This document shows positions 28,266-35,676 of a DNA stretch of 64,000 nucleotides, piece after piece (within the stretch, counting starts at the first letter, position 1; each line of letters begins with the position of its first letter). Made by a program: the position numbers and the translations under genes. Origin of the DNA: Microbacterium enclense. GTDB lineage: Bacteria > Actinomycetota > Actinomycetes > Actinomycetales > Microbacteriaceae. The DNA lies in NCBI RefSeq assembly GCF_004022425.1, contig NZ_RBZY01000005.1, positions 1 to 64,000 of the forward strand, in the 5' to 3' direction. The notes beneath the pieces were generated by a model. That model had not been told where the DNA came from, ran no database searches, and saw only the letters and a list, made by a program, of their open reading frames with translations.

Positions 28266-28297
28266 GCGTCCCCCGGCCGCGTGCGGCCGGGGGACGC
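28266..28297 (-). terminator. Intercistronic hairpin after the substrate-binding protein gene
   Basis: A perfect 15-bp stem (28266-28280 with 28283-28297) with a two-base core, lying between the binding-protein stop and the permease start. Such hairpins commonly protect the upstream mRNA from 3' decay or partly terminate, giving more binding protein than permease. No U tract follows, so stabilisation or attenuation is more likely than full termination. Confidence 0.65.
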
Positions 28298-28303
28298 GGG
28301 CCG

Positions 28304-29455
28304 TCAGTTGGACGGGAGGACCTCCGGGCCGCCGCCGATGAGCTTCATCGGCTCGGTGTCCCAGGGGCCGTTCTCGATGAGCGAGTCGACGAACTTCTCC
28401 GGACCGTCCGCGGCGTCGTAGCCGAGGTAGTCCTTGAGCGTGTCGGGGGTGACGCAGCTCAGCTCGAAGAGGCTGTCGCGCTTCTCCTGCGGGAGCTCCG
28501 ACGGCTTGATCTCGCCGATGGCGGCGAGGTAAGCGGTGTAGAGCCCGACGGCCGAGGCCATGTACCCGCGGTGGAACGTCTCGCCGACGATGGCGTTGTT
28601 GCCCTCACCGGACTGCATCGACGCGATCGTGTCGGGGTAGAGGCCGTCCGAGGCGAACTTCGTGGTGTCCAGGAGTCCGGCATCCTTGAACGCCTTCATC
28701 GACCCGGTCTGCATCGCGTCGTCGGCGCTCCACACGCCGTCGATGGTGTCGCCGTACTTGGCGATGAGGTCCTGCGAGTTCTTGTAGCCGAGCTGCGGAT
28801 CCCAGTTGGAGGGGCGCTCCTCGAGGATCTTGATGTTCGGGTACTTCTCGGCCATCTGCGCCTTGAAGCCCGCGACGCGCGTCTGGCTGGTGGTGCTGTC
28901 CTGCACGCCCGGGAGCATGATGACGTTGCCCTGCCCGTCGAGGGACTCGCCGAGCGCGTCGGCGTTGCACTTGCCGGACTCGACGCCCGGGATCTTCTGG
29001 AAGGCGACGAAGTTGTCGCCGACCTGGGCCGGGTCGAGGTTGTCGGGCTTGTTCCACCAGATGGTCACGTATCCGCCGGCCGCCTTGACCGCGTTCACGA
29101 TCGTCGGGGCGTCGGAGCTGGCGACGGTGTTGACGAAGAGCACGACCTTCTTGCCCTTGGCGAGGATCGCCTGGATCTTCGAGATCTCCGTCTGCGAGGA
29201 GCCGTTGGAGTCGACGATCTCGAGCGGGATGTCGAGCTTCTTCGACAGCGCCTCGGCGCCGGCGATGTTGGAGGCCATGTAGGGGTTGGTGGTGTTGATG
29301 ACGGATGCCACCAGCACGAGGTCCTCCTTCTTCAGCGGCTGCGCGGCGCCACCGGTGGCGCCGGCGGTCGAGGTGCATCCGGTGAGGACGAGGGCGGCGG
29401 CGGCCGACAGGGCCAGGCCACGGAGGATCCGTGTGCGGGAACGGGTGCTGATCAT
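28304..29455 (-). CDS. Sugar-type ABC transporter substrate-binding lipoprotein
   Basis: A 383-aa lipoprotein of the type I periplasmic-binding (RbsB/Peripla_BP_4) family. The signal peptide ends in the lipobox LTGC (Cys about 26). DLVLVASVINTTNPYMASNI is the usual first strand and ligand loop, AEALSKKLDIPLEIVDSNGS and QILAKGKKVVLFVNTVAS follow, and DGVWSADDAMQTGSMKAFKD is the hinge region. AAGGAG precedes the ATG. It is about 60 residues longer than RbsB. The ligand cannot be inferred from sequence; context suggests a polyol or modified sugar. Confidence 0.93.
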   Translation of the reverse strand: MISTRSRTRILRGLALSAAAALVLTGCTSTAGATGGAAQPLKKEDLVLVASVINTTNPYMASNIAGAEALSKKLDIPLEIVDSNGSSQTEISKIQAILAKGKKVVLFVNTVASSDAPTIVNAVKAAGGYVTIWWNKPDNLDPAQVGDNFVAFQKIPGVESGKCNADALGESLDGQGNVIMLPGVQDSTTSQTRVAGFKAQMAEKYPNIKILEERPSNWDPQLGYKNSQDLIAKYGDTIDGVWSADDAMQTGSMKAFKDAGLLDTTKFASDGLYPDTIASMQSGEGNNAIVGETFHRGYMASAVGLYTAYLAAIGEIKPSELPQEKRDSLFELSCVTPDTLKDYLGYDAADGPEKFVDSLIENGPWDTEPMKLIGGGPEVLPSN

Positions 29456-29559
29456 TTCGACTCCTTCGTCGAGTGCGCCGGCGGAGCGGTCGCGAGGTGG
29501 GGTGGGAACCGGCCGGTGGGGTGGACCGTGAGCCGGGGTCGGCAGGACGAGAGCGGGGA

Positions 29560-30804
29560 TCAGCCCGCCGGTCGCAGGGTGCGGAAGAACGTGCGGACGT
29601 CGTCGACGTAGATCTCGGGGACCTCGAGCGGAGCGAAGTGCCCGCCCTCGTCGTGGACGCGGTACTGCTGGAGGTTGAAGTAGGCGTCGGTCCAGGTGCG
29701 CGGGGGCTTGTAGATCTCGCCGGGGAAGATCGAGACGGCGGTGGGGACGCCGACGACCGGGGTGCGGTCGTGCGACGGGGTCCAGGGGTTTCCGCGGCAC
29801 TCCCAGTAGTAGCGCGACGACGTTCCGCCGGTGCCCGTGAGGAAGTACACGGCGGCCGTGGTGACGAGGTCCTCCTTGGGCCAGACGCGTTCGAATGCCT
29901 CCGTGCCCTCGCCGCGCTCGGCGAGGCCCCAGAAGTAGCGCTTCTCGGTGATCCACGCCAACTGCGCCGCCGGGGAGTCGACCACGAGGGCCGCGAGCGT
30001 CTGGGGCTTGGTCAACTGGATCTCGCCGTACCCGCTCTCGCGCTCGACGAAGAGCTTGCCGCGCTCGAACCAGCCTTCCTCGCCCGCGCCGTACTCGGAG
30101 GCGGCGGGGAGGCCGAGCGCCGGGTCGTACTCGACGTGCGTCGGCTGGTCGGGGTGCTCGGGCAGGTAGTGCGAGAGCTGCGCGGGGAAGTGCGTGTAGA
30201 CGCCGATGACGTCGTCCTCGTACTTGTGCCCGTGCTGCTGGGCGATGAGGGCGCCCCAGTCGCCGCCGGCGGTGGCGTAGCGCTCGTACCCGAGCACGTC
30301 CGTCATGAGCGTGTTCTCGAGGTCGGCGGTGCGCCAGAAGTTCCAGCCCGGCTCGCGCAGCGGCGACGAGAATCCGTAGCCGGGGAGCGAGATCAGCACG
30401 ACATCGAAGCTGTCGGCCGGGTCGCCGCCGAACTTCGCGGGGTCGGTGAGGGGCTCGATGACCTTGCGGACGTCCCAGAAGGTCCAGGGCCAGCCGTGGT
30501 GCAGGAGCAGCGGCATCGGGTTCGGACCCTTGCCCTTGACATGGATGAAGTGCAGCGGCACGCCCATCAGGTCGACCCGGAAGTGCGGGAGCTCGTTCAT
30601 GCGGCGCTCCACGTCGCGCCAGTCGTACTCGTTGATCCAGTAGTCGACCAGCGTGCGGTGGTAGGCGGTGTTGTAGCCGTAGCGCCAGTCGTCGTTGGCG
30701 AAGTCGTCCGCGAAGCGCGTGCGCTTCAGGCGCTCCATCATGTCGTCCAGATCGTCCTGGGGGATGTCGATCCGGAAGGGCCGGACGTCGTAGCTGTCGG
30801 ACAC
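29560..30804 (-). CDS. Epoxide hydrolase family protein (EHN domain, alpha/beta hydrolase)
   Basis: A 414-aa enzyme of the microsomal-type epoxide hydrolase family. An N-terminal EHN domain (about 5-110, RPFRIDIPQDDLDDMMERLK) precedes the alpha/beta hydrolase core. HHGWPWTF is the oxyanion HGWP motif, AGGDWGALIAQ contains the nucleophilic Asp, and GGHFAPLEVP supplies the catalytic His. The cap Tyr residues are plausible. Strong ribosome binding site GAGGAGG before GTG 30804. It heads the importer operon, so it may open an epoxide or hydrolyse an ester/lactone of the imported compound; this is inference. Confidence 0.88.
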   Translation of the reverse strand: MSDSYDVRPFRIDIPQDDLDDMMERLKRTRFADDFANDDWRYGYNTAYHRTLVDYWINEYDWRDVERRMNELPHFRVDLMGVPLHFIHVKGKGPNPMPLLLHHGWPWTFWDVRKVIEPLTDPAKFGGDPADSFDVVLISLPGYGFSSPLREPGWNFWRTADLENTLMTDVLGYERYATAGGDWGALIAQQHGHKYEDDVIGVYTHFPAQLSHYLPEHPDQPTHVEYDPALGLPAASEYGAGEEGWFERGKLFVERESGYGEIQLTKPQTLAALVVDSPAAQLAWITEKRYFWGLAERGEGTEAFERVWPKEDLVTTAAVYFLTGTGGTSSRYYWECRGNPWTPSHDRTPVVGVPTAVSIFPGEIYKPPRTWTDAYFNLQQYRVHDEGGHFAPLEVPEIYVDDVRTFFRTLRPAG

Positions 30805-30840
30805 CGTGAACCTCCTCGTTCTCGGTCGGGGACCTGTTGT

Positions 30841-30880
30841 ACTAACTATTCATCTTGCGATTGGCTATACGTTAGGCCTC
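30841..30880 (-). promoter_or_regulatory. AT-rich promoter/operator of the hydrolase-importer operon
   Basis: A short AT-rich patch in the 142-nt gap upstream of the epoxide hydrolase gene. It contains CTATTCATC (30846-30854) and GGCTATACG, unlike the surrounding GC-rich DNA. The TATTCAT half-site recurs at the other three operon fronts in this region. Confidence 0.4.
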
Positions 30881-30946
30881 CCGGGCGCCCCTGTCAACGG
30901 GTGATTCCGCCCCGGAATTCCGCGGCGCCGGCCGCTCCCCGAGAGG

Positions 30947-31762
30947 TCACGAAGAGGTCGCGATCCGGTCGCCGGAGAGCGCGGCGAGCGCCTCGGCGGC
31001 ATCCGGGATCAGGTCGTGCAGGCGCACGCGTCGAGCGTCCGCGCCGGCGAAGAACGCCGTCACGTCGGCGCGGACGACCGCCTCCGTCACGGCGGTCTCG
31101 TCCGCGAGCGACCCGGCGGTCGCGGGATCCCACGGGAGGTCCAGGATGCCGTTGACCCGGTCGAGCAGCCGCCGGGCGTCGGGGGTCACGCGCAGCGGCA
31201 GGCTCGCGGTGAACAGGCGGGCACCGCGGACCACGCGCTGCGCGGTGCCCACGAGCTTCACGCGGCCTCCGGCGTTGACCGACCAGTCCCCCGGGCAGTA
31301 CTCCCCCGGGACGGGACCGAGGCGCGCGTCGACGCCCCAGCGCCGGGCGAGCCCGACGAACTGCTCTCCGCGCGCGCGGAAGATCTCGGCATCCGCGCCG
31401 CGCTTCTTCTCGGGGTGGATGACGTCGATGACGAGCCAGTCCGCGTCCAGCACGACGGCCCGGCCGCCCGCGGGGCGCACGATGGGCAGGTAGCCCGCCG
31501 CGCGCGCGGCCGCGGCCGCCTCGGAGAAGCGGGGATGCAGGCTCTCGCGACGACTGAACGCCACCGTGGGCTCCGGGGAGAAGACCCGGACCACCGCGGG
31601 CCCGGCGTCGGCGGCGACGCGGTGCAGGAGCAGCAACGACGTGAGCACCTCGCGCGCGGGGTCGCGGCCCGGGACCCCCGGGGAGTCGTCGTCGACCAGC
31701 AGACGCACGCCCCCCGCGTCCGCGGGCGACGGTCCCCCGTCCCCGCGGACGCGGGCGGTCAC
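30947..31762 (-). CDS. Lipoate-protein ligase A family protein
   Basis: A 271-aa protein of the LplA/LipB/biotin-ligase fold, expected to attach lipoate or octanoate to a lipoyl domain. RPAGGRAVVLD matches the adenylate-binding RRxxGGGAV loop, GEYCPGDWSVN and KLVGTAQR match the catalytic region with its conserved Lys. GTG 31762 overlaps the E2-like stop (GTGA). Sitting directly behind the split E2 genes, its obvious client is the 80-aa lipoyl protein. LipB-type transferase activity is an alternative. Confidence 0.85.
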   Translation of the reverse strand: MTARVRGDGGPSPADAGGVRLLVDDDSPGVPGRDPAREVLTSLLLLHRVAADAGPAVVRVFSPEPTVAFSRRESLHPRFSEAAAAARAAGYLPIVRPAGGRAVVLDADWLVIDVIHPEKKRGADAEIFRARGEQFVGLARRWGVDARLGPVPGEYCPGDWSVNAGGRVKLVGTAQRVVRGARLFTASLPLRVTPDARRLLDRVNGILDLPWDPATAGSLADETAVTEAVVRADVTAFFAGADARRVRLHDLIPDAAEALAALSGDRIATSS

Positions 31763-32427
31763 GTCGCGGGGCTTTCCAGCTCAGCGCGCAGGACCCCGAG
31801 GAACCGCGCGGCGGTCGCCCCGTCGAGGGCGCGGTGGTCGGCGGTGAGGGTGAACTCCGCGGTCGGCACCCACAGCCCGGCATCCTCCCGGTGGACGTAC
31901 CGCGGAACGGTCGCGCCGACGGCGAGGATAGCCGCCTGGGGGACGTTGAGGATCGCGTCGAAGCGCGTGACGCCCATCATCCCGAGGTTCGACACGGTGA
32001 AGGTGCCTCCGGTGATGTCGTCGCGGGTGAGCGCCCCCTCGCGCGCGCGCGAGACGACGTCGGCGCGGGCACGCGCGATGTCGGGCAGCTCGGCCGCGCC
32101 GATGTCGTGCACGACGGGGACGACCAGCCCCTTGGGACTGTCGACGGCGACACCGACGTTGGCGCGGTCGAATCGGGTGACGCTGTCGTCCCCGACGTGG
32201 ACGTTCACCTCGGGGACGGCCACGAGGGCGCGCGCGCTGGCCTGCAGGATTGCGTCGGTCACCGTGGCACCGGGGGCGCGCTCGCGGGTGCGCAGAGCCG
32301 CCGTCATGTCGATCTCCACGGTGACGTGGAACACCGGGGCCGCCCACGCCTGGACCATCCGTCGCGCGGCGGTCCGCCGCAGGCCCGTCAGCGGCTCGAC
32401 GCGCCCCTCCTCGACCACGGTGCTCAC
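31759..32427 (-). CDS. 2-oxoacid dehydrogenase acyltransferase, catalytic domain only (E2 half)
   Basis: A 222-aa protein equal to just the C-terminal acyltransferase core of a dihydrolipoamide acyltransferase. PLTGLRRTAARRMVQAW is the usual core start, and VTDAILQASARALVAVPEVN, VGVAVDSPKGLVVPV, GTFTVSNLGMMGV and the catalytic TADHRALDGATAARFL (His and Asp of DHRxxDG) are present. No lipoyl domain or peripheral-subunit-binding domain is attached; the lipoyl domain is a separate gene at 33351-33593. GTG 32427 overlaps the aldolase stop (GTGA), leaving no room for a longer protein. Confidence 0.92.
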   Translation of the reverse strand: MSTVVEEGRVEPLTGLRRTAARRMVQAWAAPVFHVTVEIDMTAALRTRERAPGATVTDAILQASARALVAVPEVNVHVGDDSVTRFDRANVGVAVDSPKGLVVPVVHDIGAAELPDIARARADVVSRAREGALTRDDITGGTFTVSNLGMMGVTRFDAILNVPQAAILAVGATVPRYVHREDAGLWVPTAEFTLTADHRALDGATAARFLGVLRAELESPAT

Positions 32428-33296
32428 ACGAGCACCGCCGATGCGTCGCGGGGAGCCGAACCGCGGTCGGCGCAGCCGTACTCGCGCATCTTCTGCACGG
32501 TCGCCTCGATCATGCGCTCGCGCCCCTCGGAGACGGCCTCCTCGAACTGCCGGTCGCCGCGCGACCACACCTCTTCGATGCCGCGTCGGAAGGCGTGCCG
32601 CAGGTCGGTGTCGGCGTTGAGCTTGTGCACTCCCGCCTCGATCGCCGCGTGCAGCTGGTCGGCCGGCACACCGGACGCGCCGTGCAGGACGAGCGGGATG
32701 CCGACGGCGTCGCGGATCGCGCGGATGCGTTCGATGTCGAGGGGACGCGGCTCGATGCCCGTGACCCCGTGCATCACACCGGCCGAGATCGCCAGCAGGT
32801 CGACCCCGGTCTCGGCGACGAAGCGCTCGGCCTCGTCGACGCGGGTGTAGTACTCCTCCCACGGGATGTCGTCGGCGGCATCCGGGATCCGACCCAGCTC
32901 GGCCTCGACCGGGATGCCGAACGCGTGGGCCACGCGGACGACCTCGGCGGTGACGCGGATGTTCTCCTCGAAGTCGAGGTGCGCCCCGTCGAACATGATC
33001 GAGTCGAATCCGAGGCGGATGGCCTCGAACACCTCGTCGTACGTGCCGTGATCGAGATGGATCGGCGCCTGGAGGCCCGAGGCGTCGAGTTCGCGTCGCG
33101 TCATCTCGTACGCCGCCCGCAGCCCCATGTGCGGGACGATCGCGCGCCCCACCTGGAGGAACACCGGCGCGTCCGCGCGCTCGGCGGCACGGATCAGGGC
33201 CTGCGTGGTCTCGGGATTGTGCATGTTGAACGCGCCGACGGCGTATCCGCCGGCCTGCGCGGCGGTGATGAGACCCAGCGGGTCGACTCCGGTCAT
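32424..33296 (-). CDS. Class II (zinc) fructose-bisphosphate/tagatose-type aldolase
   Basis: A 290-aa class II aldolase of the KbaY/GatY/FbaA superfamily, which splits ketose phosphates into dihydroxyacetone phosphate and an aldehyde. Metal/catalytic residues: HLDHG (Asp and His), VEAELGR (Glu), AGVMHGVTG (His), LVLHGASG (His), and the substrate loop KLNADTDLR. The usual GTSHG reads GVMHG and LHGGSG reads LHGASG, so the aldehyde specificity may differ from glycolytic FBA. It lies inside the 2-oxoacid dehydrogenase operon, between the two E2 halves. Confidence 0.92.
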   Translation of the reverse strand: MTGVDPLGLITAAQAGGYAVGAFNMHNPETTQALIRAAERADAPVFLQVGRAIVPHMGLRAAYEMTRRELDASGLQAPIHLDHGTYDEVFEAIRLGFDSIMFDGAHLDFEENIRVTAEVVRVAHAFGIPVEAELGRIPDAADDIPWEEYYTRVDEAERFVAETGVDLLAISAGVMHGVTGIEPRPLDIERIRAIRDAVGIPLVLHGASGVPADQLHAAIEAGVHKLNADTDLRHAFRRGIEEVWSRGDRQFEEAVSEGRERMIEATVQKMREYGCADRGSAPRDASAVLV

Positions 33297-33314
33297 GATG
33301 TGCCCTTTCTCTGT

Positions 33315-33336
33315 CGCCGGGCTCCTTTGCCCGGCG
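33315..33336 (-). terminator. Intra-operon hairpin between lipoyl and aldolase genes
   Basis: A perfect 8-bp stem, CGCCGGGC (33315-33322) with GCCCGGCG (33329-33336), and a 6-nt loop, in the 54-nt gap. It may attenuate or stabilise the message so that E1 and the lipoyl protein are made in excess over the aldolase and E2 core. No U tract is visible. Confidence 0.5.
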
Positions 33337-33350
33337 GATCGTGCGATGGC

Positions 33351-33593
33351 CTAGTCCGTCTCGATGACGGCGACGACGGCGCGGACCTCCACGACGTCGC
33401 CCTCCTCGACGAGGAGCTCGGTGAGGGTTCCGGTGGCGGGGGCCTCGAGGGTCTCCTCGACCTTCTCGGCCTCGACGTCGGCGAGCGGCTCGTCCTCGGC
33501 GACGCGGTCGCCGACCTTCTTGTGCCACTGGACGATCGAGCCTTCGCTCATGCCCATGCCCCACTGCGGGAGCAGAACCTCTACACGTGCCAT
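33351..33593 (-). CDS. Stand-alone lipoyl-domain protein (E2 half)
   Basis: An 80-aa protein that is exactly one biotin/lipoyl attachment domain. LPQWGMGMSEGSIVQWHKKV starts the domain and the modified Lys sits in VEAEKVEETLEAP (about residue 44). AAGGAG before the ATG supports the start. In normal complexes this domain is the N-terminus of E2. Here it is separate, recalling the free H-protein of glycine cleavage, and would shuttle the acyl group between E1 and the separate E2 core. Confidence 0.92.
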   Translation of the reverse strand: MARVEVLLPQWGMGMSEGSIVQWHKKVGDRVAEDEPLADVEAEKVEETLEAPATGTLTELLVEEGDVVEVRAVVAVIETD

Positions 33594-33615
33594 GTCGTTC
33601 TCCTTCTGTCGTCTC

Positions 33616-34647
33616 TCACTCGGCGCCGGCGGTCGCCAGCGCGGGGGCGGTCAGGCCGGCGACGCGCCGGACGGCGGCGGCGATCCCGTCCTTGCTCGGG
33701 TACATCTGCTTCTCCAGCGCGGGGCTGAAGGGGATCTGCATGTCGGGGGCGGTGAGGCGCACGATCGGCGCCTTGAGCGCGTCGAAGACCTCTTCGCTGA
33801 CGAGCGCGCTGATCTCCGCCGCCGCGCCGCACGTGCGGTGCGCGGGCTCGGCGATCACCAGGCGACCGGTCTTGGCGACCGAGCGGAGGATCGCGTCGCG
33901 GTCCAGCGGCACGAGGGTGCGCGGGTCGATGACCTCCGCCGACACCCCCTCCGCCGCGAGCTCCTCCGCGGCGGCGACGGCTTCGGGGACTGAGCTCGAG
34001 ATCGCCACGATCGTGACGTCCGTGCCCTCGCGGACCGTGCGGGCGACGCCGAACGGCACCCAGAAGGGCTCGTCCTCGACCTCGCCCTTGGCGCCCCACA
34101 GGATGCACGCCTCGAAGGTGAGCACGGGGTCGTCCATGTCGATCGCAGTGCGGAGCAGCCCCTTGGCGTCCGCCGGCGACGAGGGCACCATGATCTTCAG
34201 GCCCGGGACGTTCATGAACATCGGGTACGGGCGGTCCGAGTGGTGGGCGCCGGTGTTGAGGCCGTAGAACATCGCCGAGCGGAAGACCACCGGCATCGAG
34301 GCCTGTCCGCCGAACATGTAGCGGTTCTTCGCGACCTGGTTCACGAGCTGGTCCATCGCCATGTAGAGGAAGCTCGAGTACGACAGGTCGACGATGGGCC
34401 GCAGGCCCGTCATCGCGGCGCCCGCGGCGGCACCGACGATGCCCTCCTCCGAGATGGGGGTGTTGCGGATGCGGCTGCGGCCGTACATCTGCACGAAGTC
34501 GCCGGTCTCGCGGCGGGTCTTGCCGCCGCCGGTGGTGCCGTAGACGTTCGCCTCGACGTCCTCGCCGATGATGACGACGCGCTCGTCGGCATCCATCGCC
34601 TCGCGCTGGGCGGCGCCGATCGCGCCGAGGAAGCTCATCACGCTCAT
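33616..34647 (-). CDS. 2-oxoacid/acetoin dehydrogenase E1 beta subunit
   Basis: A 343-aa transketolase-like subunit pairing with E1 alpha. ISEEGIVGAAAGAAMTGLRP contains the Glu that activates thiamine diphosphate. YSSFLYMAMDQLVNQVAK and HHSDRPYPMF are family blocks, and the C-terminal transketolase domain contains VIDPRTLVPLD. ATG 34647 overlaps the E1 alpha stop (ATGA), with GGAG nine bases upstream. The operon composition (no E3, separate lipoyl protein) is closer to acetoin-type than to pyruvate dehydrogenase systems. Confidence 0.93.
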   Translation of the reverse strand: MSVMSFLGAIGAAQREAMDADERVVIIGEDVEANVYGTTGGGKTRRETGDFVQMYGRSRIRNTPISEEGIVGAAAGAAMTGLRPIVDLSYSSFLYMAMDQLVNQVAKNRYMFGGQASMPVVFRSAMFYGLNTGAHHSDRPYPMFMNVPGLKIMVPSSPADAKGLLRTAIDMDDPVLTFEACILWGAKGEVEDEPFWVPFGVARTVREGTDVTIVAISSSVPEAVAAAEELAAEGVSAEVIDPRTLVPLDRDAILRSVAKTGRLVIAEPAHRTCGAAAEISALVSEEVFDALKAPIVRLTAPDMQIPFSPALEKQMYPSKDGIAAAVRRVAGLTAPALATAGAE

Positions 34648-35621
34648 GCTGCGTACTCCGAGTCGGTGTAGAGGTCGTCGAAGGCGACCGAGGGGTCAGG
34701 GAAGGGGCTGTTCTCGGCGAACGCGACGGCGGCGTCGACCTCGGCGAGGATCTCCTGCTCGAGCGCGTCCATCCGCTCGGCGGTGAGGCCGTGCTCAGCG
34801 ATCAGTCGCTCCCGGAAGAGCACGAGGGGGTCCTTCTTGAGCCACGCCTCGCGCTCGTCGACGGGCCGGTAGTCCGTGCCGAGTCGCAGGCCCTCGGAGT
34901 GCTCGTTGTACCGGTAGGTGACGACCTCGATGAGGGTGGGGCCCTCGCCGGCGCGGGCACGGGTGACGGCGGCCGACACGGCCTCGTACACCGCGAGCAC
35001 GTCCTGCCCCTCCTCGACCCGGATGCCGGGGATGCCGAATCCGGCGGCGCGCTCGGCGATGACGCCGGACGTGACCGTGTGCGCCGGGGTGGAGAGCGCG
35101 TACTGGTTGTTCTCGCAGAGGAAGATCACCGGCAGGTTCCAGACGCCGGACATGTTCATGGATTCGTACAGGACGCCCTGGTTGGCGGCTCCGTCGCCGA
35201 AGAACGCCAGCGCGACGCTGTCGCGGCCGAGCACCTGCGACGACAGCGCGGCGCCCATCGCGATCGGGATCGAGGAGCCGACGATGCCGGACTCGCCGAG
35301 GCTGCCGACGGCGAAGTCGGCGAGGTGGAGCGATCCGCCCTTGCCCTTGCAGACGCCGTCGGCCTTGCCCTGCAGCTCGGCCATGAGAGGCCCGAGGGGC
35401 GACCCCTTGCCGATCGGGTGTCCGTGGCTGCGGTGGTTGCCGGTCATGTAGTCGCCGTCGCGGAGCGCCATCGTAGCCCCCACGACCTGCGCCTCCTGGC
35501 CGATCGAGGTGTGCACGGTGCCCGGGATGTGGCCGCGCTTGACCATCTTCGACGCGCGCTCGTCGAAGCCGCGGATGCGCAGCATGCGCCGCTGCATCTC
35601 GAGCAGGAATTCCTCGTCCAT
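34644..35621 (-). CDS. 2-oxoacid/acetoin dehydrogenase E1 alpha subunit
   Basis: A 325-aa thiamine-diphosphate subunit. The TPP motif runs from FGDGAANQGVLYES to CENNQYA (GDG...NN). GNHRSHGHPIGKG and YRYNEHSEG carry conserved active-site His residues. The ATG at 35621 follows GAGAGGTCAGCG and is preferred; an ATG at 35639 lacks a ribosome binding site. Length and lack of an N-terminal extension match acetoin-type E1 alpha. It heads the operon E1alpha-E1beta-lipoyl-aldolase-E2-ligase and has its own AT-rich promoter patch. Confidence 0.92.
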   Translation of the reverse strand: MDEEFLLEMQRRMLRIRGFDERASKMVKRGHIPGTVHTSIGQEAQVVGATMALRDGDYMTGNHRSHGHPIGKGSPLGPLMAELQGKADGVCKGKGGSLHLADFAVGSLGESGIVGSSIPIAMGAALSSQVLGRDSVALAFFGDGAANQGVLYESMNMSGVWNLPVIFLCENNQYALSTPAHTVTSGVIAERAAGFGIPGIRVEEGQDVLAVYEAVSAAVTRARAGEGPTLIEVVTYRYNEHSEGLRLGTDYRPVDEREAWLKKDPLVLFRERLIAEHGLTAERMDALEQEILAEVDAAVAFAENSPFPDPSVAFDDLYTDSEYAA

Positions 35622-35650
35622 CGCTGACCTCTCCGTCATTCGTGGGAATG

Positions 35651-35676
35651 CTTATTCGGTGTGTGGTTGATTATTC
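35651..35676 (-). promoter_or_regulatory. AT-rich operator/promoter before E1 alpha
   Basis: CTTATTC (35651-35657) and TGATTATTC (35668-35676) lie in the 54-nt gap between the HAD gene stop and E1 alpha. TGATTATTC is the exact reverse complement of GAATAATCA in the glpD-like promoter, suggesting a shared regulator. Confidence 0.45.
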
